NCBI GenBank assembly: GCA_018873245.2
Contig: JAEMBT020000007.1
Location: 6,727,129 to 6,791,128 of the forward strand
Source: Archegozetes longisetosus
Lineage: Eukaryota > Arthropoda > Arachnida > Sarcoptiformes > Trhypochthoniidae
Length of the DNA: 64,000 nt
Direction: 5' to 3'
Position numbers and translations under genes: made by a program. The notes beneath the pieces were generated by a model that was given only the letters and a program-made list of their open reading frames with translations, did not search any database and had not been told where the DNA came from. This document shows, piece by piece, positions 1-9,386 of this stretch; within the stretch, counting starts at the first letter, position 1; every line of letters begins with the position of its first letter.

Positions 1-950
1 AATCTGCTTACGAAACATTGAAATCAATTAATTCTAATGTAATAATAGAACCGATTGAGACGCGACTCGATCGAACCAATGCTTCAGACATAATATCGAA
101 ATACGACATAGTAATTGATGGAACAGATAATGCAATGGCTAGATATTTGTTGAGTGATGTTTGTGTGCTAAACAAGAAGCCTTTAGTTTCTGGATCTGCT
201 CTAAGATTCGAGGGACAGCTCACTGTTTACAATTATGATTCAAATACTCCCTGTTATCGCTGTCTATTCCCAAGTCCTCCCCCAGCTGGAACTGTTACAA
301 ATTGCAGTGATGGTGGAGTTCTTGGTGTTGTTCCTGGAATTATTGGAAATCTGCAGGCTTTAGAAACTATAAAGATAGCTATTGGCCAAAGACCGACTTA
401 TGCCGGACAAATGTTACTCTTTGATGGGCTGATGGGTTCATTCCGAACTTTCAAAATTCGTAACAAACAACAAGACTGCATAAGTTGTGGCGAAAATCCA
501 ACAATCGGTCCAGAATTGATAGACTACGAAGAGTTTTGTGGAATTAAATGCGCTGACAGTACTGCAGTAAAGATACTCGAACCACACGAGAGAATGAGTT
601 GTTTGGAATACAAGACACAAGTATTAGATGCTAATGAAAATCATTTATTGATTGATGTGAGATCAAAATTACAGGCAGACATAACTAAACTTGAAAACGC
701 TATAAACATTCCTTTGGCAGAAATACAAAAAGGAAATGGTATCGAAATGATTGAGAATTTAATCGATGAAAAATTGGAAAAAGACAATCAAGTAAAAGTA
801 ATTATGATGTGTAGAAGAGGTAATGCCTCACAAAAGGCAGTCAGAATATTAAAATCTAAGATAAAAAACGATAATATACTAATTAAAGATATTGTGGGAG
901 GTCTTGAGTTGTGGGCAAAAGAAATAGATCCAACCTTTCCTATGTACTAA
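1..950 (+). CDS. MOCS3: MOCS3/Uba4: adenylyltransferase-sulfurtransferase, 5'-truncated
   Basis: E1-like enzyme that adenylates and then thiolates the C-terminal glycine of URM1 (tRNA wobble-uridine thiolation) and of the small molybdopterin synthase subunit; cytosolic. The frame is open from base 3 to the TAA at 948-950, giving about 315 residues. The family is about 450 long, so the N-terminal Rossmann/ATP-binding part lies left of the window. Visible are the DGTDNAMARYLL stretch of the adenylation domain, a CYRC and a later CISC pair (the structural zinc site), the adenylation-domain cysteine region TNCSDGGVLGVVPG, and a C-terminal rhodanese domain whose active-site loop reads CRRGNASQKA, ending in the family-typical DPTFPMY. 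The rhodanese cysteine, which carries the persulfide, is present. No intron falls in the visible part. The gene converges on the ankyrin gene, with only 57 nt between stop codons. The codon at 18 is TTG, an internal leucine and not a start. Confidence 0.95.
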   Translation, partial: SAYETLKSINSNVIIEPIETRLDRTNASDIISKYDIVIDGTDNAMARYLLSDVCVLNKKPLVSGSALRFEGQLTVYNYDSNTPCYRCLFPSPPPAGTVTNCSDGGVLGVVPGIIGNLQALETIKIAIGQRPTYAGQMLLFDGLMGSFRTFKIRNKQQDCISCGENPTIGPELIDYEEFCGIKCADSTAVKILEPHERMSCLEYKTQVLDANENHLLIDVRSKLQADITKLENAINIPLAEIQKGNGIEMIENLIDEKLEKDNQVKVIMMCRRGNASQKAVRILKSKIKNDNILIKDIVGGLELWAKEIDPTFPMY

Positions 951-957
951 AACTATA

Positions 958-963
958 AATAAA
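958..963 (+). promoter_or_regulatory. Poly(A) signal AATAAA of MOCS3
   Basis: AATAAA starts 8 nt after the MOCS3 stop. The 57-nt gap to the stop of the opposite-strand gene means the two 3' UTRs very likely overlap. Confidence 0.5.
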
Positions 964-1007
964 ATATGGAATAATCAAATAAACCATGAAATTATCTAAA
1001 AATCTCT

Positions 1008-1869
1008 TTAGTTCTTCATAAGTTCCAAGTATTTCACTTTTTCTTCTAAAACTTGAACTCTGTTGGTCAGACTGTCCAGCAGCGATGAAGATACCGATGA
1101 AGATATTGATGGGGGCATTGCTGTTGAAATGGCCTGAGATGTAGATGAAGTAGTTGTTTGACTTTCTATACTACTTTGTCGCGTGATTGGTCTCCAATAA
1201 GACAATGCACTCGAGAAAGCAGTCTGTTCGCAAGGATTGTAAATAACTGCTTGTTCGTTGGATAAAACGGTCGATGAAACACAATTCAAACGAGTCTTTT
1301 TGGGTGATTCAGCGATGGGTGATGAAGGAGTAATTGTGACCTTAGGAATAGTTGGTGCCGAATATGACCGTCCTTTCAGTTCATATCCCTCTCCCTTTCC
1401 AAGTAAGGATTTGATCATTTTATTGTTTCCGTGGCCGCAAGTCTTGGCGTAATGAACGGCATCGTGTCCCATGAAATCTTTGATATTCTTGTCTGCCTTA
1501 CCGTAATTAAGCAAAGTTTCAATGGTACGCGTGTGGCCATTACTTGCGGCTAACATAAGAGCTGTTCTGCCTTGCGATTGGTCCTGATAGTTAACATTGC
1601 AGTTATATTGAATCAACATTCGTATCACATTGTAATGTCCATAATGTGACGCATACATCAATGGTGTCCAACCCGCCGAATTGACTGCATTCACATCTCT
1701 AAAGACAATTTCATTTAGAAATCAATACTAACCCCAATTCATGTTGGACTTACGCTAAATTATTTCGAAGAATATTTTCAACCAAACTCAGATCTCCCAG
1801 ACTAGAAGCTGTTATTAAGTCGAATTTGAGTTCACCGCTTAGATCAAATAATTGACTCGTTGAAGACAT
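1008..1869 (-). CDS. Short ankyrin-repeat protein, ANKS3-like N-terminus, no SAM domain
   Basis: Two exons: 1869-1754 (ATG at 1869) and 1698-1008, joined over a 55-nt intron (GTAAGT donor, TTTAG acceptor) to give 268 residues. About residues 8-135 are ankyrin repeats, with the helix-turn signatures GWTPLMYASHYGH and GRTALMLAASNGH. The middle is Ser/Thr/Pro-rich and low complexity. The last 25 or so residues (LTNRVQVLEEKVKYLE) form a short coiled coil. The ankyrin part looks like the start of ANKS3, a ciliary scaffold, but that family is more than twice as long and has a SAM domain, which is absent. It could therefore be a shortened ANKS3 relative or an unrelated ankyrin adaptor. The in-frame GTG at 1694 is a valine and not a start. 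Its 5' end lies 208 bp from the CTU2 stop, on the same strand. Confidence 0.8.
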
Positions 1870-1874
1870 TATTC

Positions 1875-1880
1875 TTTATT
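1875..1880 (-). promoter_or_regulatory. Possible poly(A) signal for CTU2
   Basis: AATAAA on the minus strand, about 200 nt after the CTU2 stop and only 6 nt before the ATG of the ankyrin gene. If used, the CTU2 3' UTR runs through the whole promoter/5' UTR space of the next gene. Confidence 0.35.
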
Positions 1881-2077
1881 TTATCAAAACTTGGAGAGTA
1901 ACAAAATTACGAAAATAATTGTGTGGAAACAATAAAAGTAGCACTTAAGTTAATAAAAGATCAAAAATCGTTTCACTTCAATATAAGTGAACATAAGTCT
2001 TATAAATAATTACTTTCAAGACACACAAATGGCTTAACTGATCAGAACATTTAAAGTCGAGGTCATTACAAGAGTTA

Positions 2078-3788
2078 TCAAGCCTTCTCATCACTACTAT
2101 CGATGAGAAACTCTTTAATATCGTTTTTATCAACTTTTTTGAAGAGAATTCTGGGGAATTTTTCTTCAATTCCAGTCATTTCGTTGGCTATTATGTTACA
2201 ACCATAGCATAGTTCAGTCGATATTGAGTTCTGAACTGATGTCTCAGAGTTTAGATTTTTCGATAAAATATTAGTCAATTTTAATGCTTCATATGCACAA
2301 CATTTCGGTCGATCTATTATGTCGACTGGGGTCTAAAAATGCAAAAAAATCTCTTCAACTTTATGAATGATAAGTTGAAGAAGTCATTTGACTTACATGA
2401 CAAACAATACACTTTTTGTCCTCGTTTTGATCGCATGACTTTAACTTATTTCCAGTTTTGAAGATTGTGTAAACAGTTGACGGAAAGTCCTTCTCAAGTC
2501 CGTTCACAAATGATTCAGTCAGTCTTCGAATGCTTGATTTGATGCTCGAATTAGTGACTAAAGTTGGTTTAACTACATATTTGATTTTCTTCATAACTGC
2601 ATAGAAAGCGATTTCTTTCGCAGTAAACTCTCTCATTGGCCTCAATATCGGTATCCCGTGTCGATCATCAACAAAACCCTTTGAGAGTTGAGAAATCAAA
2701 ATACAATATAAGCATATATTTAAGTGGTTTTTAAAAACAATATAAAAATGCCATAGAAAAAGATGGTTCAATTTCTATTAATTTTAAAAACCACTTAACT
2801 ATATGTTAAGTCTGTGAATTATATTGTAGATTAGCATTTAATACCGATTCTGATTGCAATTGAATCCCTTTGCCGATCGACACATCAGTCATTAAATTGA
2901 TGGCCAAGTTCGACGCGTTGTTAGCAAAAAATATTTTATCAAATTTTTCTCTCATTGCGATATCGCACACAAGAAGATAACTAAAAATATAATTTTAATT
3001 TTAAATTGAGTTTAAAATAGTTTGAATAAATACCGCATTCTTTTGAGAAATTCTTCTTTAGAAGTAAGAGATTTGATACTCGAAAATGAGTCCATAAATA
3101 GTTGTCCACTATTTGAAAGTAAATCTTTACTAAATGTTTGGTTATTTATGTCTACATAAAAGTTTGAATCATCGCATCGATAAGACATCTGAATTGAGGA
3201 CATGAAACAATTCCACTTTGTTTCTAGCATTAGATCTCTTATCTGTTTGAGTGTCGACTCTTTTTCTTCATCTGATTGTTCATTAATAATACTTTCTGTT
3301 GAAATGATTAATAAATAATCAAAAGTAAATATCAATTTCAATTGATTTTAATTGAACTTCTTTGAAATACCGTCGATATAAACAATGGATGGAATGAATC
3401 GTAACTTTTTGTGTTGAGTGTCGTTTAGTCCATCTTTAATCATATCAATCATCGCCGAAGAGTTGAGACCACCTGAAAATGCAATCAAAACTCGGTCTCC
3501 AGTTCGAACTAATTTCGATTTTCCGATAGTTGCCCGAAACTTATGGCAACAATAATCATATAAACAGTTACGACAAAAGACATCTTTTCGTTGTAACAAA
3601 ACGAAGCCATCATTAGTATCACATTTTTTGCATTTAATTAAACCATTTCCACTAAATGTACGAACAATTCAACTGTTTTATAACAAAATTTCAAATTTTG
3701 TCTCTAGTAAGACTTACGATTTTATTTTTTCCAGAATCTTGGTATAAATATTGTCTTTTTTCGGAAAACTATCCAAATTATCGCACAT
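2078..3788 (-). CDS. CTU2: CTU2/Ncs2: cytoplasmic tRNA 2-thiolation protein 2
   Basis: Partner of CTU1 in the complex that 2-thiolates U34 of tRNA Lys, Glu and Gln in the cytosol, using sulfur relayed by URM1 from MOCS3. Six exons: 3788-3718, 3651-3371, 3295-3034, 2980-2845, 2678-2397 and 2332-2078. All phases agree and the product is 428 residues, somewhat shorter than vertebrate CTU2 (about 515). The N-terminus carries zinc-type cysteine pairs CKKC (31-34) and CRNC (50-53), followed by HKFRATIGK and the degenerate PP-loop FSGGLNSSA (82-90). The usual PP-loop Asp (SGGxDS) is Asn here, which fits a non-catalytic CTU2 rather than CTU1. VYIDES and NNASNLAINL match later conserved blocks. C-terminal cysteine pairs CIVC and CYGC complete the second metal site. 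Introns are 53-166 nt; intron 4 carries a MITE-like insert. Confidence 0.93.
2702..2828. mobile_element. MITE-like insert in CTU2 intron 4
   Basis: A 127-bp stretch bounded by perfect 10-bp inverted ends (TACAATATAA / TTATATTGTA) with longer imperfect inner arms (TTAAGTGGTTTTTAAAA against TTTTAAAAACCACTTAA). A second diverged copy of the inner part is at 14838-14963, and the inner arm motif recurs in the element at 17874-18014. It accounts for CTU2 intron 4 (166 nt) being two to three times longer than the other introns of the gene. Confidence 0.6.
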
Positions 3789-4134
3789 TTTAATCAATTG
3801 CAGATCAATTAAATCAAAACAAGAAGTTAGTTAACAGACAAGATATCAAACTAATAACAAAACATCAAAACATGTGCTCAACACGTGATCTTTAAAAGGA
3901 GCAAAAATTGAAAATAAATGGAGTGAAATGCAACTGAAAGGTAAGAAATACTATTTTCTACATATTTAATCGTTATAATAAAAATAAAATACAAATGATT
4001 CAATGTGATTAAGAATTGAATAAAATAAACTCATATTTAAAAATTGCTTAGAAGTGCATTAAAACAGTATAAGACAGTTATATATCAATTAAGTATTTAA
4101 GATATTGTTCCTTTTCATGGAATGTATTTATTGC
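3789..4134. other. CTU2 promoter / anillin 3' end
   Basis: 346 bp between two minus-strand genes. It must hold the CTU2 promoter and the anillin 3' UTR. A minus-strand AATAAA at 4132-4127 begins 2 nt after the anillin TGA, suggesting a very short 3' UTR. No TATA box stands out and no other gene is seen. Confidence 0.6.
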
Positions 4135-7100
4135 TCAATCTAATGAAGTCAGAAGTCGTTCAAACTCTTCTGGAGTGTAAGGCTTTGATGAATCGTTATC
4201 CCAAAGACGTATGTTATTGAGAACTGTTGTCATTTGTTCGCACCATTCAATGCAATTGTCCTTATTTTCAGCCGAAATCAAATATCTATGAGTGGATAAC
4301 AAGAATTATAGGAGAGTTTTGATAGAAAAGAATTGTGAATAACGACTTACTTGATAGGATGACTTTTAGGAATAGTTCCTCCTTTAGTGAACACATTCTT
4401 CGGAGTGTTTGAGATAGTAATCAAAGCAATAGTGTTGGGACGCATACAAATGTGCTTCATAGAAGAAGGAAGTATAGAAACATTAGGATTAATGCATTCT
4501 TTCAGGTCAATCAATCCGAGAGGTTTTTTATTCACATCTTCGGGGAATCGATAGAAAGCCAACTGATGGCCCCTCAAAACAAGCCATCTCAGGTTCCAGA
4601 AGCCAGACTTGTCGCGAATATCAAAAAATGCCTGTTTGTTATAGTTGTGCTCAACTTTGAGCTCAGTTTGTGCCGTCAGTGTCCCTTCCAATGGACATGT
4701 ATAACAAAAGTTGTCCAATTTGTACGACTTCTTCTTATAGTTCGACAAATTTATGTTAACCACTCCCACCAGAGAAAAACTTGTGCTCAAAACTGCGTTC
4801 GGACCACCAGGACTTCGAACAGTCGGCGATTTCATGCTTGAAGCCTTCTTTTTCGGTGTTTTCTTTATGTGATATTTGATATCATGAGGCAATTGGTGTT
4901 TGGCTGTTATCAAATCGTAGACATGAATAACAATCTGAAAATCACTGGACAACTCAGGCAAGTAGACTCCACAACTAAAGTCGAGTTTTCCATTCTTTAT
5001 ATCGTTTTCGGAACTCAAAAGATCGGTCACAATAACGTTGGCCCCGTTGTATATCAAACATATGAAATGATGGATTTCTCCAACTATTGGGAAAGTAGAA
5101 AATCAATCTAAACTGTATTCAATCATTAATCAATGACTATATTGTCTATATGTATATGTATTGACTATATATGACTATATGTATAGTTAACTAGTTAACC
5201 AACCGGCTGCTTTGGCTCTGGCCACCAAAAACTCTCCCTTAATTAACAGTTGAATGTTATAAAGACTAAGACATCCCTTAGTAGTATTCGCATCAAAAGA
5301 CTTGTCAGATAAAGCAATTTTCAGTTTAGAAATTTCATTCAAACAAGCGATTCGCTTTTGGCCTGAATAATGAGAAAATGTTAGTTTTATTTAAATTAAA
5401 ACAATATTCAATTAATGGACTAACCAGACACAAGAAGTAGTCGTTCTGCCTCCACGTGTTCTGTCGATCCCTTAAACTCGTTGGTTTCGAGACACAGATT
5501 AAGTGCTTGACTGGCCTGACCTGCAATCCGGTTGTGTTGTTCGACTTCTTCTCTCAACTGATCAATTCTCTCCTGTATTTTTCTATTTCTGTTTTCATAT
5601 TGTATTTGATTTTCTCTTTCGATCTGTTTATCTTTTAAGACAACAGTTTGCGTGGCAGGAGTTGTATTATTAGATTTTTGTGACTGTTCTCTGCGGTAGA
5701 AACTTATTGTTCTCATTGGGGTACTTGGACCACAGTCTTGTTCACTAAGACGCGGAGGTTTGGCTGGTGGTGGAGACGCCACGTATGAACTGGTTTCATG
5801 AAATCCATCAGTTTCTTCCAGTGCTGTCAAATCGGGGTACAATTTATTCTTTTTGGATGGACTTTCAGATAAACTCTGATTCGAGTCAAAATCAACCTTA
5901 AGACTTATGCTACTCTTTTGTGTTTCTATGTATTTATTGACTTCTTCATGAAAAACTTCTTCTTCTGATGGCTCGACAGAATAGTTTTCTATTTCTTCGA
6001 AAGCTTCACAAACTGTTTGATGCGCTGTTTCGTTATCGATATTATGATCAATTTCATCATTCTCGCGTTCATCTTCAGAGTTCTGAGGGATATATTCTTC
6101 GCTCTCTTGACTGGTGTTTTGATAATCCTGTGTGGCATCGTCGATTGCTTGTTCATCCATTTTCATCGGACGCTTCAATATTTCGAGTTCTTTCTTACGA
6201 TTTTCGATATCTTTCATGACAGAAGTGGCAGTTGTGGTCTCAGTACCGAACAATCTTTGTTGTAATATCTGTTTCTTCATCAATATATTGTTGGAAACAT
6301 TAGCCTTAGAGGGACTCAACTTTTCACTACTTTTGGATCTTTTAATCGATGATTCGTCAGTTGATGATTGAGTGACAATTAATTGACCCTTTTTATTGCT
6401 ATTTAAAGCGTTAGAGTTTTGATCTCCAATTGGTTTCATTTGTGGAGCCATTCGTTTTCTGACATATTGTTTAGATTTTGCTTCATTTTCAGCCAAAATC
6501 ACTTTTTCAAACAAATCAGTTTTTGCCCTCAGCGACAAATTTTCCGGATTTTGACTTTTAGGCTTGGACTCGAATATTTTTCTAACTTCTGAAACATTAG
6601 ATGAACTCTTGATGACTTGTTTTGCGTTATCTTTAGAATTAAATATAAGTTTATTAGGTTCTCCAAAACTATCTTTGTTTTGATTTTGATTAGAAGGTTC
6701 GACTTGTTTCTTAACCGGAGATGCATTGAATAAATTGCTGTTTCCACTTGATGGCAAGCTCTCATCTGTTATGGTCTTAATCTTGTAATCATTGACTTGA
6801 TTGCGAGTTTCGCCAAATATAATTAGTTTCTTAACCGGCGATGCATTTATCAAAGTCTTGCTTTCAATTGGATCAGAGTTCAGTTCATTTGACTTCTTGT
6901 CATTCTTCTCATCGCTTAACAAAATTCGTTTCTTAAGCGGTGATTCGCTGATCGAACTCTTCCTTTCGATTAAATCTGAGTTGACATCGGATGACTTGTT
7001 TGTTTTCTCACCGCTTAACAAAACTCGTTTCTTTAGTGACGACTCACTTAACGAACTCTTATTCTCATTAGGATTAGGTTCAACGACAGCTGTCGCGTCA

Positions 7101-7882
7101 TTATTATCTACAACTTCATTGTCATTACTGTCGAGGTCGTTTGAAGGATAATAAGAACGCGCGATTTGACTCAACCGTTCATTTAAGAGTAAACGTTTTT
7201 TAGGTGGCGATTCCTCAATCGTTTGCAATTTTCTCATCGATTCAGATTTAGCTTCTTTTTCACTCACCACAGCCTTTCTGTCAGTCATTTCATTGGCTTC
7301 ACTATCGATATAATCGAAATTTTCTGAGTCTTCACAACCATATGATCGTGCGATTGAACTCAATCTTTGACTCAATGGAACTCTTTTCTTGTCTGGCGAT
7401 ATGTTAATCAAATTATTGATCAATTGTCTCGAAGAATCGCTTATTTTAGAAGTGATCTGATTTTCAGACATTATATTACTTTTATTATCAAGGCTTAGAG
7501 TTCTTTCATTTTTGAGTGAAGTTTTGCTGACATTCGATGTTAAGCCAAACGAATCTTTAGTTTCTATGTCTTCACTCAATAGCTTTTGTCGTTCAAGAGT
7601 TCGGCGAACGATGTTCTGTCAAAAATAACAAAAAACTTAAATCACTTTTTCAAATATTGATTCAAATTATAAAAATTGACTTAAAAATGACTTAAGACTT
7701 TGTTTTTGGATTTCGTTAATTATTTTCAACAAGTTCTTGATAATAATTAACATATATTTAGTGACATTTTCCATAATTTATAAAACAACTTAAAATAAAA
7801 ATCAATTAAAAACAATATAAGATGAAAAGAATTGATTAATTGAAACCTCAGTGAATGAGTCGAGTTCTTCGTAATCACTCAT
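4135..7882 (-). CDS. anln: Anillin: actomyosin-septin scaffold of the cytokinetic ring
   Basis: Scaffold that links RhoA, actin, myosin II and septins in the contractile ring. Five exons: 7882-7847, 7615-5425, 5362-5204, 5083-4351 and 4285-4135. Phases agree and the product is 1089 residues, the usual size. The short first exon encodes MSDYEELDSFTE. The long second exon encodes a disordered, charged N-terminal region with repeated SPxKKR motifs (about 85-315) and a Pro-rich PPPAKPPRL. It ends in a coiled stretch containing AERLLLVSG, which runs into the anillin homology domain across exons 2-4 (KRIACLNEISKLK, HHFICLIYNGANV). The PH domain (about 925-1075) starts at LEGTLTAQTEL, carries FWNLRWLVLRG, and ends in CIEWCEQMTTVLNNIRLW before TPEEFERLLTSLD. 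The donor at 5203 (GTTGGT) is weak, but it is the only join that keeps phase with exon 4. Confidence 0.95.
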
Positions 7883-8374
7883 AACTTATAATTTAATGTA
7901 AATTGAGTTCGATTAGAGTTTAATTGAATTTAAAATCAAATAAATGGCAAAACAACGGATCATTCAAACTTTATTGACAAATGAGTTTCAGTTTGCTTGA
8001 AGAGTTTGTCGTAAAATTGAATACTTCAAATATATTCCCATTGGTTTAAAATTCATATGAGTTGCATCTGTTCGTCCAATCAGTTCAATGACTGTTGTCT
8101 CATATGACGTAATCAACTCATTGTGTGTGTGAGCCTTTAATATACGAATAACAAGCATATAATAATTGACGTTTTGTTATTTAAACCTTAAGTCAATAAA
8201 TACAATGATAAAACGTGAATCATCTTAATGAGGGAACATTTGATTCAAATAAATGTAAACATATTTTATGAATGGCTGAAATTTGAACAAAATAAAGATA
8301 AGATGTAAACAACACAAAATGACAATAAAAACAATTTAAAGTTAATTAAATTGAGTTTTAATTATTGATAATAG
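7883..8374. promoter_or_regulatory. Divergent promoter region, anillin / TMEM42
   Basis: 492 bp between the ATGs of two divergent genes. Its position makes it the promoter of both. It is AT-rich, with no clear TATA box at the expected distance from either start. A CATATGA pair near 8057 and 8100 and an ATATGACGTAAT run (CREB/ATF-like core TGACGTAA) near 8103 are the only visible site-like words. Confidence 0.5.
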
Positions 8375-9386
8375 ATGAGAATGAGAATGAAATCAAAAGG
8401 AATGCAGTTGTCGTTAACGTCAGGCATATTAGCCGCGAGCGCGTCACTATTTGGCAAAATATCGATGTCTGAAGAGATTTGTCTAAACTTATATAAATAT
8501 TTAGTTAATTTAATTGCCATAAGTGATAATCTATCATTTGTTTTATATCCACATTCACTCGTACGTTAACTATGTTTCAATTTTAAGCTAAGCTAACCCT
8601 TTTTTGTCCATTTGATAAACTGATCAATTGTTTAATTCACAGATCATAATATTGATTCGAGTCTTAATGTTTGCATTAATGATAATTTCAAATGCCTTAA
8701 TGTGGACTCAATTCACAAAAGCACTCAATTATTGTTCAAACTCACTGCAAGTGATGGTGATTAACACGAGCGCCAACTTTTTTATAACTGTAAATACTTT
8801 AATAACTAATTAAACACTTTCATGGTTTGATTACAGAAAATGTTGCACTAGTCGAAACGAATTTTAACAAATATTTTCAAAGTTTTGTCAATCATTGATA
8901 GACTTTCATAGCTATATTTAAATGCATTGTTCAGACGTCTATCAAAATGTATCTCATTTTCAAGTTCTGACATGCTTTCGTCGTTGAGAGAAAGTTTTAA
9001 TCATCAGTTTTGGTTTATTTTCAGACTTATGTTCAAAATTTCAACCCTAACCATTGTATCAGATTTATAAATATTGGCCATTAGTGTGAAAATTGACCAA
9101 AACTGATGATTGAAGTTTGGTGTGAACTGATTTCTCGACGTATTTCTTTGTCGGTTTTGAAACCAATGATTCTTTCAAGTTAGCAATAGCTTTTTTACTT
9201 TGAAAGCTATCAATGCTTTTACTTTTTTCTTCTGATTTGAAGATAAACTGATTATTATAATTATTCTAATTGAAGGCTCTTTACGGACAAATATTTTTCA
9301 AAGAAAGACTGTCATACATTTGGTGGATTGGATCGGTTTTTATACTTTTCGGCCTACTCCTTATGCGAACTTCACAAAAATTTTGA
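8375..9386 (+). CDS. TMEM42: TMEM42: small multi-pass membrane protein (EamA/DMT-like)
   Basis: Three exons: 8375-8560, 8643-8789 and 9276-9386, all phase 0, giving 147 residues (human about 159). Strong family landmarks are SGILAASASLFGK and SEEICLN at the start, LMIISNALMWTQFTKAL at the exon 2 core, and the C-terminal GQIFFKERLSYIWWIGS with a last hydrophobic helix and a short basic tail. Joining exon 2 to 3 restores NTSANFFIT-ALYGQ, as in the family. About four to five hydrophobic segments are visible, so it resembles half of a drug/metabolite transporter; its substrate is unknown. The first of three in-frame ATGs (8375, 8381, 8402) was chosen; the one at 8402 is also possible. Intron 2 is 486 nt, much longer than intron 1 (82 nt). 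AATAAA follows at 9424. Confidence 0.85.

Noticed and set aside
18..20. TTG at 18 as start codon of MOCS3
   Set aside because: The frame stays open to the window edge and the preceding residues continue the family sequence; the codon is an internal leucine.
2679..2771. Extension of CTU2 exon 5 to an upstream methionine (hydrophobic NHLFLWHFYIVF)
   Set aside because: It lies in intron 4 and overlaps the MITE-like insert; splicing at 2679/2678 restores the CTU2 family sequence.
4452..4841. 129-codon plus-strand frame opposite anillin
   Set aside because: Antisense shadow of the anillin homology/PH exon; no family features.
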